DNA of 64,000 nt from Pedobacter ginsengisoli (GCF_030244015.1 NZ_JASSYX010000001.1:558001-622000); one strand, 5' to 3'; counted from the stretch's first letter, positions 7,676-16,150 are shown. Notes: generated from the sequence alone by a model not told the origin. Numbers and translations are program-made.

Positions 7676-8734
7676 TTATTCGGGTAAATCTTTATTATCA
7701 CTAAATTGCTTAAGGGCCTTATTGAGATCCTCCGGCGTTTTTATATTGAGACTATCTTTGTATTTGTGGAATAGTTCTTTTTTCATAACCATATCGTCGC
7801 TGTTTTTGAGAAATTCGGAGATAGATTTAAGAATGCCTGGTAAACCTTCAGTTTTTAAAGATCTCCCCTCCTTGTCCTCATATCCCCCTCCCGCTACAAG
7901 TAGTATTAAGCCCATTAATATTGTAGTTTTCTTAATCCCCGATTTAAAATCCAATTTGCCGGGGCTATTCAGGTTAACTTCAACTTCGAGACTTTCCGTG
8001 TTAACTTCCACATTTGCGTAATTAGCATACTCATCTAATAATTGAAGTAGGTCGTAACCAAGTCCAAAGAGATCTTTAGCAGGTATTCCTGTTTCTTTGC
8101 GTACATCAAGAATTATATGCGACATACCCTGCATCACATATAGATCATTTAATGATCTTTCAATTATCTGAGCATACTTTCCAACATTACTTAGCGTCTG
8201 ATGAGTGACAAATAGTTTGTAAAGATTTGGATCCAAACTATTTCTAGATATGTGAGTTCTCCATTTAACTTTTTTCTTAAGCTCATAATCACACTTAATT
8301 TTGCTAAATTCCTCATCGTTGAAGAGTGCTAGATTATTTTCAACTACTTCACCAATGCTAATCATCTCAGAATTAGAGGACGGTATAATTACAATGTCCC
8401 CCTTTGTTATATCATATAGGAACTTATGAATTTGATTAGACTTTAAGCTAACCTGCCTACTGTTATCTTCAATGAAGGCATCGTCGGCCATCATTTCATT
8501 GGCAACAGAGTCTTTTATAGACTCTAAAATTTGTAGCTTGTCACCTCCAGCCTTTTTCTCGAATTGCTTAATTTGTATTCTGCTGATTCTGCTGGGTTTG
8601 ATTGCAATAAAATTATTATCTCTAAAATCTTCGTAATAATTACCGGACTGGGTTCTGATTAACCAATACTTTTTTTCAGAATCAATATGTGGTAAATCAT
8701 TTATTAGTTTGTCAAGTTGTTGATCAATAGTCAT
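7676..8734 (-). CDS. Unknown protein, PUA/EVE-like N-terminus and membrane segment
   Basis: 352 aa. The first 100 or so residues read 'KYWLIRTQSGNYYEDF', 'NFIAIKPSRIS' and later 'GDIVIIPSSNSEMISIGEV', the alternating-strand layout of EVE/PUA-like nucleic-acid-recognition modules found at the N-terminus of restriction and defence proteins. A middle helical region follows, then one hydrophobic segment (about residues 268-283, 'TTILMGLILLVAGGG') and an acidic, Lys-rich tail. This suggests a sensor tied to a membrane effector, but no catalytic motif is seen. It converges on the R-M operon from the opposite strand. Family assignment is tentative. Confidence 0.6.
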   Translation of the reverse strand: MTIDQQLDKLINDLPHIDSEKKYWLIRTQSGNYYEDFRDNNFIAIKPSRISRIQIKQFEKKAGGDKLQILESIKDSVANEMMADDAFIEDNSRQVSLKSNQIHKFLYDITKGDIVIIPSSNSEMISIGEVVENNLALFNDEEFSKIKCDYELKKKVKWRTHISRNSLDPNLYKLFVTHQTLSNVGKYAQIIERSLNDLYVMQGMSHIILDVRKETGIPAKDLFGLGYDLLQLLDEYANYANVEVNTESLEVEVNLNSPGKLDFKSGIKKTTILMGLILLVAGGGYEDKEGRSLKTEGLPGILKSISEFLKNSDDMVMKKELFHKYKDSLNIKTPEDLNKALKQFSDNKDLPE

Positions 8735-9122
8735 TAATTTCGAAATAACGTTAAAAGGCTAAGTTAAAATATTAAAATTAAAATGTGATGCTTTTTTACT
8801 TTGATGATTTGTTAGACATTTTTTGTAATGTCGGCCAAATTGTCCTTATATCATGGTAGGCGTTTTCTATTTTGCTCAAAGTCCAATCATTTTTAACAAG
8901 AGCATAAATGGTTCGCTGTGAAAATACATCAAGACATAAGCAATTCCAGACAATTATTTTTAACCTAAATAGCATATAAAACAGGAAAAATAGTTGTGCT
9001 AAAAGTTTAGTCACTACCCATTTCTTGTATACATTTACACCAAACAAAATGATATGTAACAGCTAATATTATATTTTTGCCAAATAATCCAAGAAATTGG
9101 AGCATTTAGCACTTAAGAATCT
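8735..9122. other. Gene-poor stretch upstream of the 7676-8734 gene
   Basis: No convincing gene. Bases 8981-9013 repeat in shortened form the sequence at 7226-7271 that carries the BlaI-like palindromes. A minus-strand frame (8796-9047) crosses this repeat and has no usual codon pattern. Confidence 0.4.
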
Positions 9123-9238
9123 CGCCTTAGAAACCTGAGAACTTCAATTGGAAACGAGAGGATAAGTGAAAAGTGCCCACGCGTAAAAAGCGTGGGCCTT
9201 GCTTATTCGTTTCCAGGCCTCTCAGGGCCTCTAAGGCG
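9123..9238. ncRNA. Long nested imperfect hairpin, possible structured RNA or repeat element
   Basis: Five blocks pair in nested order: CGCCTTAGA with TCTAAGGCG, CCTGAGA with TCTCAGG, GGAAACGA with TCGTTTCC, ATAAG with CTTAT, and GCCCACGC (9175-9182) with GCGTGGGC (9190-9197) around a 7-nt loop. This makes about 37 paired bases over 116 nt with small internal bulges. It sits in a gene-free gap at the edge of the defence island. It could be a noncoding RNA, a palindromic mobile repeat, or a recombination site. No reverse transcriptase or integrase is near. Confidence 0.5.
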
Positions 9239-9485
9239 GTAAGTGGGGTTCCGCGCTTTTTGCGTTTATAGGTTTTCTGATAATACAATTACAAGAGATC
9301 AGATTTCTGACTAAAAGTTAAGCTTAAACGTCAGGCCGGGAAAATATCAAAGCCACCCCTCCCCAGATTCCATATAATATCAGCTTAACAGCTAATAATG
9401 GAAATACAGATTAACATTCTTTTCTCACTCATTCTTTGTCCGCCCGACTAGGGTGCCGACTCTTAAAAGCTCACGGAGATCGCAT

Positions 9486-9512
9486 GACTACTGCAGTATG
9501 ACTGCTGTAGTC
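9486..9512. repeat. Hairpin, 12-bp arms with one mismatch
   Basis: GACTACTGCAGT and ACTGCTGTAGTC pair around a 3-nt ATG loop with one mismatch. It lies in G+C-richer, PstI-like CTGCAG-rich sequence, with another hairpin 36 bp downstream. Confidence 0.5.
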
Positions 9513-9547
9513 TCTCGCGCACTTCCTGCAGCACTGCTGCGGTAGTC

Positions 9548-9576
9548 CTGCGGTTAAATGTACCTGCTAACCGCAG
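9548..9576. repeat. Perfect 9-bp hairpin
   Basis: CTGCGGTTA pairs with TAACCGCAG across an 11-nt loop. No T-run follows, so it is not a clear terminator; it may shape the leader of the secreted-protein gene at 9658. Confidence 0.4.
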
Positions 9577-9657
9577 AAACCTCGCAGAAACTAAGCGGAA
9601 AGCGCGTTGCAGTCGCAGAAAAAACCAATCAAACTAACAACTCATAAAAAAACAACA

Positions 9658-10185
9658 ATGAACAAAACGACATCATTCATCGCAATGACAGTGCTGTGCC
9701 TAAACTTCTGCTACGGGCAGGAAAAGCAGGACTGCTCCAGGCAAACAAAACCATCAAAAAACTCATTACAGGTAAAGCCAAACAACAGCTCTGTAAATCA
9801 ACCCTACAAATTCGATTTATCCGGCTTTAAGTCCGGTTACCAGCCCGGCTATATCGTCACCGATGATGCATTTATGAAAGGCAAAACCATCGTCGTGCGC
9901 AATTACACCATTACCCAGCTGTTTGCACTCGCGCTGAGATTGCGCGTGGTCAAGGATGCTTCTGATAAACAAACCAGCGGCAATGACCAGATCATCGTCG
10001 AGGTGCGCCAGCCGGAAAAGCTCAAATCACTTCACTGCTATAAGCTGGTAGTGCCATTTTACCTCACAGACAATTTCTACGTCATTATGCACCAAAGTCT
10101 GAACGAGGAATTCCCCCGGTATGTAGTAAAAATGGAAAGAAGGGGCGGGGAAGATGTGATGGTCATCAGGGATAAGGAATATTGA
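9658..10185 (+). CDS. Small secreted protein, family unknown
   Basis: 175 aa from the ATG at 9658, chosen because it places a signal peptide (SFIAMTVLCLNFCYGQ) directly at the N-terminus; the frame extends 17 codons further upstream without support. The mature part has 'PGYIVTDDAFMKGKTIVVRN' followed by 'YTITQLFALALRL', reminiscent of short domains that open Bacteroidota exported proteins such as DUF3738-like ones, but I cannot assign it. A 110-bp fragment of a close paralogue survives at 17712-17822. Confidence 0.6.
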   Translation: MNKTTSFIAMTVLCLNFCYGQEKQDCSRQTKPSKNSLQVKPNNSSVNQPYKFDLSGFKSGYQPGYIVTDDAFMKGKTIVVRNYTITQLFALALRLRVVKDASDKQTSGNDQIIVEVRQPEKLKSLHCYKLVVPFYLTDNFYVIMHQSLNEEFPRYVVKMERRGGEDVMVIRDKEY

Positions 10186-10210
10186 ACCGGAAAGGAAAAG
10201 GAAACATTTT

Positions 10211-10648
10211 ATGAAAAGAGCCACATATCCTACATCGCATATTTTAATCAGGGCCAATAACAGCGATGACATTGAGCTGGTACACTTTGCCATCAAGGAA
10301 GTCACTATCGATTGGCTGATCATGGTGCAGCGGCGTTTTATGATGACCCGCTCAATGGCCAGCGACAATGACCTTTACGCTGATGCCTTTTGGGATCCGG
10401 CTATAGATTATTACCGTAATCCTAAAGACCGGGATTTGGTTGCCGAGGTGCTGGAGTACGGGGAAGACTGGGCCTACATTGTCCTGGAGGCTGGTGAGCT
10501 GGAATCTTTTGTGCCTGTTGATCCGCTGGAGGCGCATCAGCTGCTCATTACTGCTAATGGCCTGGCTTTATTTAAGGCCTATGACAAGTATACCGGAGCG
10601 GAGTACTGGACGGATGATATTCGGCTGGATGGGTTGCTGCGGTTGTAA
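10211..10648 (+). CDS. Conserved small cytosolic protein, intact copy
   Basis: 145 aa without signal or membrane segment; acidic, with many Trp and Tyr ('DLYADAFWDPAIDYYRNP', 'WAYIVLEAGELESFVPVDP'). Family not recognised; size, acidity and setting resemble immunity-type proteins. It follows the secreted protein by 25 bp. A second, broken copy lies 3.8 kb downstream (14012-14391), about 90% identical over the shared part. Confidence 0.65.
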   Translation: MKRATYPTSHILIRANNSDDIELVHFAIKEVTIDWLIMVQRRFMMTRSMASDNDLYADAFWDPAIDYYRNPKDRDLVAEVLEYGEDWAYIVLEAGELESFVPVDPLEAHQLLITANGLALFKAYDKYTGAEYWTDDIRLDGLLRL

Positions 10649-10680
10649 GGAAAGACCTTTTATTTTACTAACTTCATAAC

Positions 10681-10962
10681 ATGAAAATCAATTATCGCAT
10701 CTCTGATTTTATATTTATTGGCATCCTGGGACTTCTTATAGCTAGCGCCATTGTCCAGTCGGTTATCTTTGGTTATCTGGTCACAATCAACAACTACTTG
10801 GGATTTGCCGGATGGGTGACAGCACTGGTTCTGATGTTTACTCGCTTTCGCTACCGGAGATATGGAGTGGCAGTTTTATTAGTCAAATATGAAAAAGAGT
10901 TAACTGTTTTTGAGAAGGTAAATAAGGTAGGAGAAATCAATATAGTGTACGAAAGTCACTAA
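10681..10962 (+). CDS. Small membrane protein
   Basis: 93 aa with two hydrophobic helices (about residues 10-32 and 38-55), then 'RFRYRRYGVAVLLV' and a charged tail. It follows the 145-aa gene by 32 bp on the same strand. A 3' remnant of a related gene with 'RYRREGLAILLILG' lies at 21638-21739. The function is unknown. Confidence 0.6.
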   Translation: MKINYRISDFIFIGILGLLIASAIVQSVIFGYLVTINNYLGFAGWVTALVLMFTRFRYRRYGVAVLLVKYEKELTVFEKVNKVGEINIVYESH

Positions 10963-10968
10963 CAGCAC

Positions 10969-11052
10969 TATCGCTACATTTCCGGTAGCCCTGATAAGGA
11001 ATGGACTTCCTTCCACCTTCCTGGCTGGTATAGAATCGATAACGGACTTTAA
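10969..11052 (+). pseudogene. Possible 3' gene remnant
   Basis: A 27-codon open stretch reading 'YRYISGSPDKEWTSFHLPGW' and then 'YRIDNGL' before a TAA. The composition is protein-like but there is no start. It lies between two unrelated genes, in an area with many such fragments. Confidence 0.25.
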
Positions 11053-11097
11053 AATCAGCTGGATGTCCGCGTCTTTTTTCGTAAGGTTGATGCATAG

Positions 11098-11649
11098 CTA
11101 CTCCGACCTCTTTAAATATTTACTAAAAACATTGATATAGCGGTCGTCAAAGGTGACTACAGTTATGTGTTTCCACTTAAACTCCGTCGTACTGGGTCGG
11201 AGTATACCTTCAGCATTAAAGTACCTGATTCGAACATATTTTTCCTTGACCTTAGTAATCGGCCCGATATCAAAAGTACTTTCTTTAGGATGCTCATTTT
11301 CAATAATCACATTAAAACCAAGTTCTTGGATGCTGATAAAGATTGTCGACCAACTTGTCAAATCAACATTGTGCGTATAGTTAATTTTATCCCAAACCTT
11401 CTCCGACCGCATGATCTTGTCGTAGCATATATCATTTTGATTGTATCGAATCTCTATAATGGTATTTAAAGGAATGATTTTAAATCCTTTTAAAAGGAAG
11501 TCGTCACTTTCCTGCAGGACTAAAAACTCTTTCGTGTAGTCAACAATATATCCCCCGAGGCTATTGGCAAATTTGCCATCAACTTCCCGAAGTATTTTGC
11601 AATACCTTTTTAGCTTACAGTGTTTTTTGATTTTCGAGAGCAAATTCAT
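11098..11649 (-). CDS. Hypothetical protein, 183 aa
   Basis: A Lys-rich start (MNLLSKIKKHCKLKRYCK) is followed by an all-beta pattern ('GGYIVDYTKEFLVLQESDDF', 'GFKIIPLNTIIEIRYNQ') that resembles an Sm-like or split-barrel fold. There is no signal peptide. It converges on the genes at 10211-10962. Family not recognised; it could be an immunity-type protein. Confidence 0.6.
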   Translation of the reverse strand: MNLLSKIKKHCKLKRYCKILREVDGKFANSLGGYIVDYTKEFLVLQESDDFLLKGFKIIPLNTIIEIRYNQNDICYDKIMRSEKVWDKINYTHNVDLTSWSTIFISIQELGFNVIIENEHPKESTFDIGPITKVKEKYVRIRYFNAEGILRPSTTEFKWKHITVVTFDDRYINVFSKYLKRSE

Positions 11650-11749
11650 AGCCGAATTTAATTAATTATTTTAGATTGAGAATTTAACAGCTGTAAAATG
11701 AGCGATGCAAGTAATGTATTAAAGCCGAGTTTTTTCATATATCACTGTT

Positions 11750-12811
11750 TTACATTTTGTCTGAACCTTTGGCACCAAATACATAACCCCTGGCTTTTAA
11801 AACGCCATCCTTCTTAATAGAAAACAAATCTTCGCTATAAACCCCCGTCAGGGGGTATGCTTTGTCTCTGGTAATCTTGAAGTATGGTTTTGGGTATTTT
11901 TCCGCTATGACTGATTTGTATTCGTTGCCGATGTCAAATGACAGGTTTTCTTTAAACTTCAGCTTCTGTGCTTTGAAAAGCTTTGGCTGATTAGTGTCAA
12001 ATCGGTAGGGGTCACCCGGGCGCGCCCATCTGCCGTCAGCTGTAGGGTAGATATCAAAATACTGGTACTTTTCATGAATCAACTGGCCGCAGTGTTCGCT
12101 CACAAATAACATTACATATTTATAATTTAAAAATGGTGGTTCTCCGTAGTGATCGAAGGCCATAAAGGTTATGGTATCTTTGGAATAATCCCCATAAATA
12201 TTTTCAAGAATCTTGTATTTCGCTTGATACCTGGAATCCTTGCTGATCCAAGAATGCCCGTTTTCCGGACAATAGTTTGGAGGAGCGTATTTTGCGCCGA
12301 TCTTTTCCGCAATGAAAACATATAGTGTCGGATTTTTATCATCACACCTGACCATAGGTTCGCAAGGCAGTGGTTCTAAGTTAATGCTGATATTTTGCTG
12401 TTTGATCAGGTCTTTGACTGCGTGTCTTTGGGTGATGAAAAGATGAGATGTGAAAATTAGACTATCAGTTGGTTGAGCAAGAATTTCAAATTCACCAGCT
12501 TGATTGGGCGAGACTACAAAGCGCTTGTCTTTAGAGAGTTCTTCCCAAAGCGATACATTAACGGAGTCCTCCTGATTTTGTGCTGAGGTCCTTTTTCCAG
12601 GTTTCCTTTTGTTTAAAGCTGCATGCAATTTTGCGGCGCCTCTTTCAAGAGTGTCATTTAAAATGACCATGATTCTGTCATTGCCGGCGTTAACGTTTTT
12701 GATCGTGTCTCTGACCAATCCCTTGACTAGTATTGTTTGTGCATACGAGGAATTCCCCAACGTGAGCACAATGAGCAGGAATATAGATAGGAAGAGCGTT
12801 TTTGCATTCAT
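11750..12811 (-). CDS. Secreted protein with a carboxypeptidase-regulatory-like N-terminus
   Basis: 353 aa. A clear signal peptide (FLSIFLLIVLTLGNSSYAQ) is followed by 'VKGLVRDTIKNVNAGNDRIM' and 'GEFEILAQPTDSLIFTS', the pattern of the CarboxypepD_reg-like Ig domain found in Bacteroidota surface proteins. The remaining 200 residues have four Cys and many aromatic residues, but no motif I recognise. It probably acts in the periplasm or at the cell surface. Confidence 0.65.
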   Translation of the reverse strand: MNAKTLFLSIFLLIVLTLGNSSYAQTILVKGLVRDTIKNVNAGNDRIMVILNDTLERGAAKLHAALNKRKPGKRTSAQNQEDSVNVSLWEELSKDKRFVVSPNQAGEFEILAQPTDSLIFTSHLFITQRHAVKDLIKQQNISINLEPLPCEPMVRCDDKNPTLYVFIAEKIGAKYAPPNYCPENGHSWISKDSRYQAKYKILENIYGDYSKDTITFMAFDHYGEPPFLNYKYVMLFVSEHCGQLIHEKYQYFDIYPTADGRWARPGDPYRFDTNQPKLFKAQKLKFKENLSFDIGNEYKSVIAEKYPKPYFKITRDKAYPLTGVYSEDLFSIKKDGVLKARGYVFGAKGSDKM

Positions 12812-12871
12812 GATCGTTTGGGAGTCAAACTCTAAGCTACGAGAAATTCTTGTTTTCTTACAAAATCCTCT

Positions 12872-13003
12872 GCTCTGTTAAAGGCCAACTGGATTCCTGG
12901 TGAGCAGGAGTTCGAAAGTGTGGAAAGCTATTTCGAAGATTTACTTTTTTTCTTAAAAAAGCGGGCTAACCTGCTGGAGCACTGGATGAGGGTACAGCTG
13001 TAG
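12872..13003 (+). pseudogene. Possible 3' gene remnant
   Basis: 44 codons open to a TAG: 'ANWIPGEQEFESVESYFED' then 'LLFFLKKRANLLEHWMRVQL'. The composition is strongly protein-like and helical, but no start or upstream domain remains. Together with the palindrome at 13037 this is the content of the 320-bp gap between the genes at 12811 and 13133. Confidence 0.3.
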
Positions 13004-13036
13004 GTAGCTTAAGGTCATTCAAAATCTGAATAACTA

Positions 13037-13065
13037 AATTACGAATTTTTACTAAATTCGTAATT
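13037..13065. repeat. Perfect 12-bp inverted repeat
   Basis: AATTACGAATTT (13037-13048) pairs with AAATTCGTAATT (13054-13065) across a 5-nt spacer. It is about 70 bp upstream of the gene at 13133. Its arm length equals that of the palindrome in front of the ATPase gene at 31094. Confidence 0.55.
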
Positions 13066-13132
13066 ACGGCTTCTATGTGTTTAAGTAGCATTAAAAGAAA
13101 CTAATAAAAATAATAAATCAACGCAATCATTA

Positions 13133-13972
13133 ATGGATACACTTGTTTCTGTAGACCAGGCTATTGCCAGAGGGAAATATTTAATAAACTGCCCCGTACT
13201 TTTTCTTTTTTTCGGATCTATGGGTCTGGGTATTTATTTACTCGTAACCGATAAGTATTCAGCGTTGGAAGTCACAATTGCAACTATTGTCATTGGGACT
13301 GGTTTGGGTTGGTTATATTGGAGTATCGCGATCACCAAATGGCGGATTTGGGCATTTCAAAATGTGCGTAATGTTCATGAGCTGAAAAAGCGTGCAATTC
13401 AGGAAAAGCTGATTTGGCCTGATGGAAGCGTGTTTGTAAAAACTGAGATCAGAACCCGGGTGGATAAAGAGCGATTGAATGATTTGGAAAGTAAATTTAA
13501 ACTGGAAGATGAGTTTCATGATGATCTATCTGTACCGGCCGAAACTATAATTTTTTATGCAAGGGTCAAGAATTTCTTTCAAATGATTATGATGCTGGCT
13601 GGGGTTGCAGGAGGAGTTTATTTTCTGAAGGAAGGTGATTATTATATTGGTGTGATCCTTTCTGCAGGTGCTGCCTTTTTAGCTTACAATGAATTTAAGG
13701 AAGCTACGAATGCCACACCTCAGATCATATTAAACGATGAGGGAATACAGACCATCTCGACTCCGTTTTATAAATGGGAGCAGATTCGTAACGAAGAGGC
13801 GGTGACTGAGGAATATAGCAAGAGAAGTAGAGATTATCTAATTTACGATCATCCTGAGGGGTCAGAACATTTGCTGTTAGATGAATACAAAATTGATAAA
13901 AGATCATTGAATAAGCTGCTTATTCTTTATCGTGGACGGAGTAGAGCGTCAAGTAGTTCTCGAGATCGTTAA
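13133..13972 (+). CDS. Membrane protein with PH-like C-terminal domain
   Basis: 279 aa. Hydrophobic pairs at about residues 18-36 and 43-62, and again at 148-164 and 168-184, give four membrane helices. The tail 'PQIILNDEGIQTISTPFYKW' followed by 'EQIRNEEAV' is the strand pattern of bacterial PH-like/STM3941-type domains ('xxxINxxGIxxxxxxxIxW'). A related gene with the same layout is broken at 24077-24597. Function unknown. Confidence 0.65.
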   Translation: MDTLVSVDQAIARGKYLINCPVLFLFFGSMGLGIYLLVTDKYSALEVTIATIVIGTGLGWLYWSIAITKWRIWAFQNVRNVHELKKRAIQEKLIWPDGSVFVKTEIRTRVDKERLNDLESKFKLEDEFHDDLSVPAETIIFYARVKNFFQMIMMLAGVAGGVYFLKEGDYYIGVILSAGAAFLAYNEFKEATNATPQIILNDEGIQTISTPFYKWEQIRNEEAVTEEYSKRSRDYLIYDHPEGSEHLLLDEYKIDKRSLNKLLILYRGRSRASSSSRDR

Positions 13973-14011
13973 AGTTCATGAATGAATCAACTAAGAAGAA
14001 CTTGTCTTAAA

Positions 14012-14391
14012 ATAACAGCGATGATATTGAGCCGGTGCACTTTGCCATCAAAGAAGTCACTATCGATTGGCTGATCATGGTCCAGCAGCGTTTAATGATG
14101 ATGCGCTCGCTGGCCAGCGACAATGACTTTTACGCTGACGCCTTCTGGGATCCGGCTATAGATTATTATCGTAATCCTGAAGACCGGGATTTGGTTGCCG
14201 AGGTGCTGAAGCATGGAGATGACTGGGCTTACATTGTTCTGGAACCTGGTGAGCTGGAATCTTTTGTACCCGTTGATCCGCTGGAGGCACATCAGTTGCT
14301 CATTACTGCTAATGGCCTGGCTTTATTTAAGGCCTATGGGAGCGGAGTACTGGACAGATGACATTCAGTTGGATGGGTTGCTGCGGTTGTA
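14012..14391 (+). pseudogene. Broken second copy of the 145-aa gene at 10211
   Basis: Nearly identical to bases 10252-10648. The first 14 codons or so are missing (the join is near 14012), and an 11-bp deletion just after 'LALFKAY' (near 14338) shifts the frame, so the remaining ORF (14035-14361) ends early with a changed tail. The final bases still match the end of the intact copy. This is a decayed tandem-type duplicate. Confidence 0.8.
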
Positions 14392-14487
14392 ATTGATGTT
14401 GTTAAATTATTATTTATTTCATAGCTGGCAGACATGACGCTTATTAGGTAGTAATTGTTAAATTCGCACCAACAATTATTATATAAA

Positions 14488-15303
14488 ATGAGTTTCAAAA
14501 TTACGCTCTCCAAATGTTTAATTCTACTGGTCTTATTGTTGACTGCCTGTAGCAAGGACAATCCGGTTGATGAAACAGAAGTGCCTGAACAATCAGGGCC
14601 CTTCGCAAACAAACTAAAAACCGAAAAGCAATACGGAACGGTTCCTACGGTAACGGAATATGTATACAATAGTGACAAAACACTTCACATGACTACAACT
14701 ATCCTTGATGGCGGTTTATCCTCTCAGTTTCGCTATACCTATGCTGGTGGGATACTGGTGTCTGTCGCGCTGTTTAGTGAAGATATTTTTACTCGTGAAT
14801 ATTTGGCGCAATACCTTTATACCTTGAAAAATGAAAATGGCCTGCTTGTGGAAGTAGTCGAGGATCATCCCGACCAAACCCTGAGTTTCCCGGATATCAG
14901 GACCCGTTATTATTACGATGATCGAAAATTCTTAAAAAGCAGTACTGAGGAGCGTATGAATAATTCTAATGAGTTTGTGTTGCGTAGCAAAACGGACTAT
15001 GTTACTGATGATAAGGGGAATATTTTAAGAGAGGAATTCAGTTCTCTTCTTTTCGGATCTTCTACGACTGTCTATAAATATGGCGACAAAATCAACGTGT
15101 ATTATAAGCATTTCCATAACCCACAATCGCTGGCATATTTTTCTCCGAATAATATAACTGAAGTCCAGCAGATAGCTCCAACAGAAGGACAAGTTTTTAA
15201 GTCTAGTGTGGAATACAACCAACTCGGTCAACCGGTAAAAGCCTTCGAAATATTGGCCGGTGGTGAGAAGCGACTGAGCACGGAATGGGAGTATTATAAG
15301 TAA
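14488..15303 (+). CDS. Lipoprotein with YD/RHS-like strands
   Basis: 271 aa from the ATG at 14488, which places a lipobox (LLVLLLTAC, Cys about residue 21) correctly; the frame begins 11 codons earlier without a signal. The mature part is made of beta-hairpins such as 'VTEYVYNSDKTLHMTT', 'FRYTYAGGILVSV' and 'TDYVTDDKGNILREEF', which resemble degenerate YD repeats seen in Bacteroidota DUF4595-type lipoproteins. It should be anchored in a membrane facing the periplasm or surface. Partner and substrate are unknown. Confidence 0.7.
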   Translation: MSFKITLSKCLILLVLLLTACSKDNPVDETEVPEQSGPFANKLKTEKQYGTVPTVTEYVYNSDKTLHMTTTILDGGLSSQFRYTYAGGILVSVALFSEDIFTREYLAQYLYTLKNENGLLVEVVEDHPDQTLSFPDIRTRYYYDDRKFLKSSTEERMNNSNEFVLRSKTDYVTDDKGNILREEFSSLLFGSSTTVYKYGDKINVYYKHFHNPQSLAYFSPNNITEVQQIAPTEGQVFKSSVEYNQLGQPVKAFEILAGGEKRLSTEWEYYK

Positions 15304-15381
15304 AATGCCGATTTTTAAGGCCTTTCGTACTCTGTAGCGTCTGGGCGAGAATGAAAATAATAACTTGGTTTGTATAGCGCC

Positions 15382-16056
15382 TTATTTGGCTTTTACGGTC
15401 AATAAATACGTTTTTACAATAATTGTATCTCTATCTCCAATTCTATTGATGACATCGGCATTGAATTCGTTAATGACCAGGCCGCCTCTGCGGTTTAAAC
15501 CGCTAACCGGACCATTGATCCAGGAGGATGTAACATATGCAAACATGGGGATTTTGTATTCACTGTAACCATTGCCATACGCAATTCTGATATCCTTGCT
15601 GATTTCTATGTTACCTTCAGTTTTGATGGACTGATATTTGGCAACATGATGGTACAACTGGTTCTGAAGAACTGGCAATGGTGAAATGGATTCAATGGCA
15701 GAGGTCAGGGTAAGCATTTCGCCATTTCTGGAAATTACATAAGGAGAATGCCTGTTAAAGAAGTCAACGCTATCTTTGGCTATGAAAGTCATAAAGGTTT
15801 CACCTGCATTCTGCAGCTCCTGTTCTAATTTAAAATGACGGCTATAAGTCCACATGAGCTCCTGGTTTTTTTTCGGATCGTTTAGCAAGCCGCCTTTAAC
15901 ATAGACTTTAGTGTCTGAAACTACGGTTGCTTTTTCAGCGTATAATGTAATTGGAAAATTGGTAGTATTCTCGTCCTTTTTCCCGTCTTTTTTACATCCG
16001 GATAGGGCTACTATAAATAAGAAGTAAAGTGTGCTGTACTTGGCAAATGTCTTCAT
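15382..16056 (-). CDS. Lipoprotein, family unknown (intact copy)
   Basis: 224 aa from the ATG at 16056, giving 'MKTFAKYSTLYFLFIVALSG' followed by the lipobox Cys. The longer frame to 16137 runs through the promoter and is rejected. The body contains 'ITLYAEKATVVSDTKVYVKG' and a C-terminal 'DADVINRIGDRDTIIVKTY'-like region. A frame-shifted partial copy lies at 21311-21567, including the promoter. No enzymatic motif seen. Confidence 0.7.
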   Translation of the reverse strand: MKTFAKYSTLYFLFIVALSGCKKDGKKDENTTNFPITLYAEKATVVSDTKVYVKGGLLNDPKKNQELMWTYSRHFKLEQELQNAGETFMTFIAKDSVDFFNRHSPYVISRNGEMLTLTSAIESISPLPVLQNQLYHHVAKYQSIKTEGNIEISKDIRIAYGNGYSEYKIPMFAYVTSSWINGPVSGLNRRGGLVINEFNADVINRIGDRDTIIVKTYLLTVKAK

Positions 16057-16095
16057 GGTAGCGTTTAATTGGGTATTGCGTAGACGAATATAACA
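16057..16095 (-). promoter_or_regulatory. Promoter of the lipoprotein gene, duplicated at 21568-21606
   Basis: On the minus strand TATATTCG (16085-16092) fits the -7 pattern TAnnTTnG about 30 bp before the ATG. The same sequence, with the same spacing, is kept upstream of the broken copy at 21567, so the duplication included the promoter. Confidence 0.45.
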
Positions 16096-16150
16096 TTTAC
16101 TCAGGAAATAATATTGTACCCTTCTTTGTGCTTTCAAGAAGAGCTTACCT

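Noticed and set aside
1469..8734. Calling the defence genes an integrated mobile element
   Set aside because: No integrase, transposase, tRNA or clear long flanking repeats; only a 20-bp repeat that may be promoter sequence.
8796..9047. 83-codon minus-strand frame upstream of the 352-aa gene
   Set aside because: It runs across the repeated BlaI-like operator sequence and has an unnatural run of hydrophobic and Cys/Trp codons; no start signal.
9123..9238. Reading the long hairpin as a retron RNA
   Set aside because: No reverse transcriptase in the window and no recognisable branching-G context.
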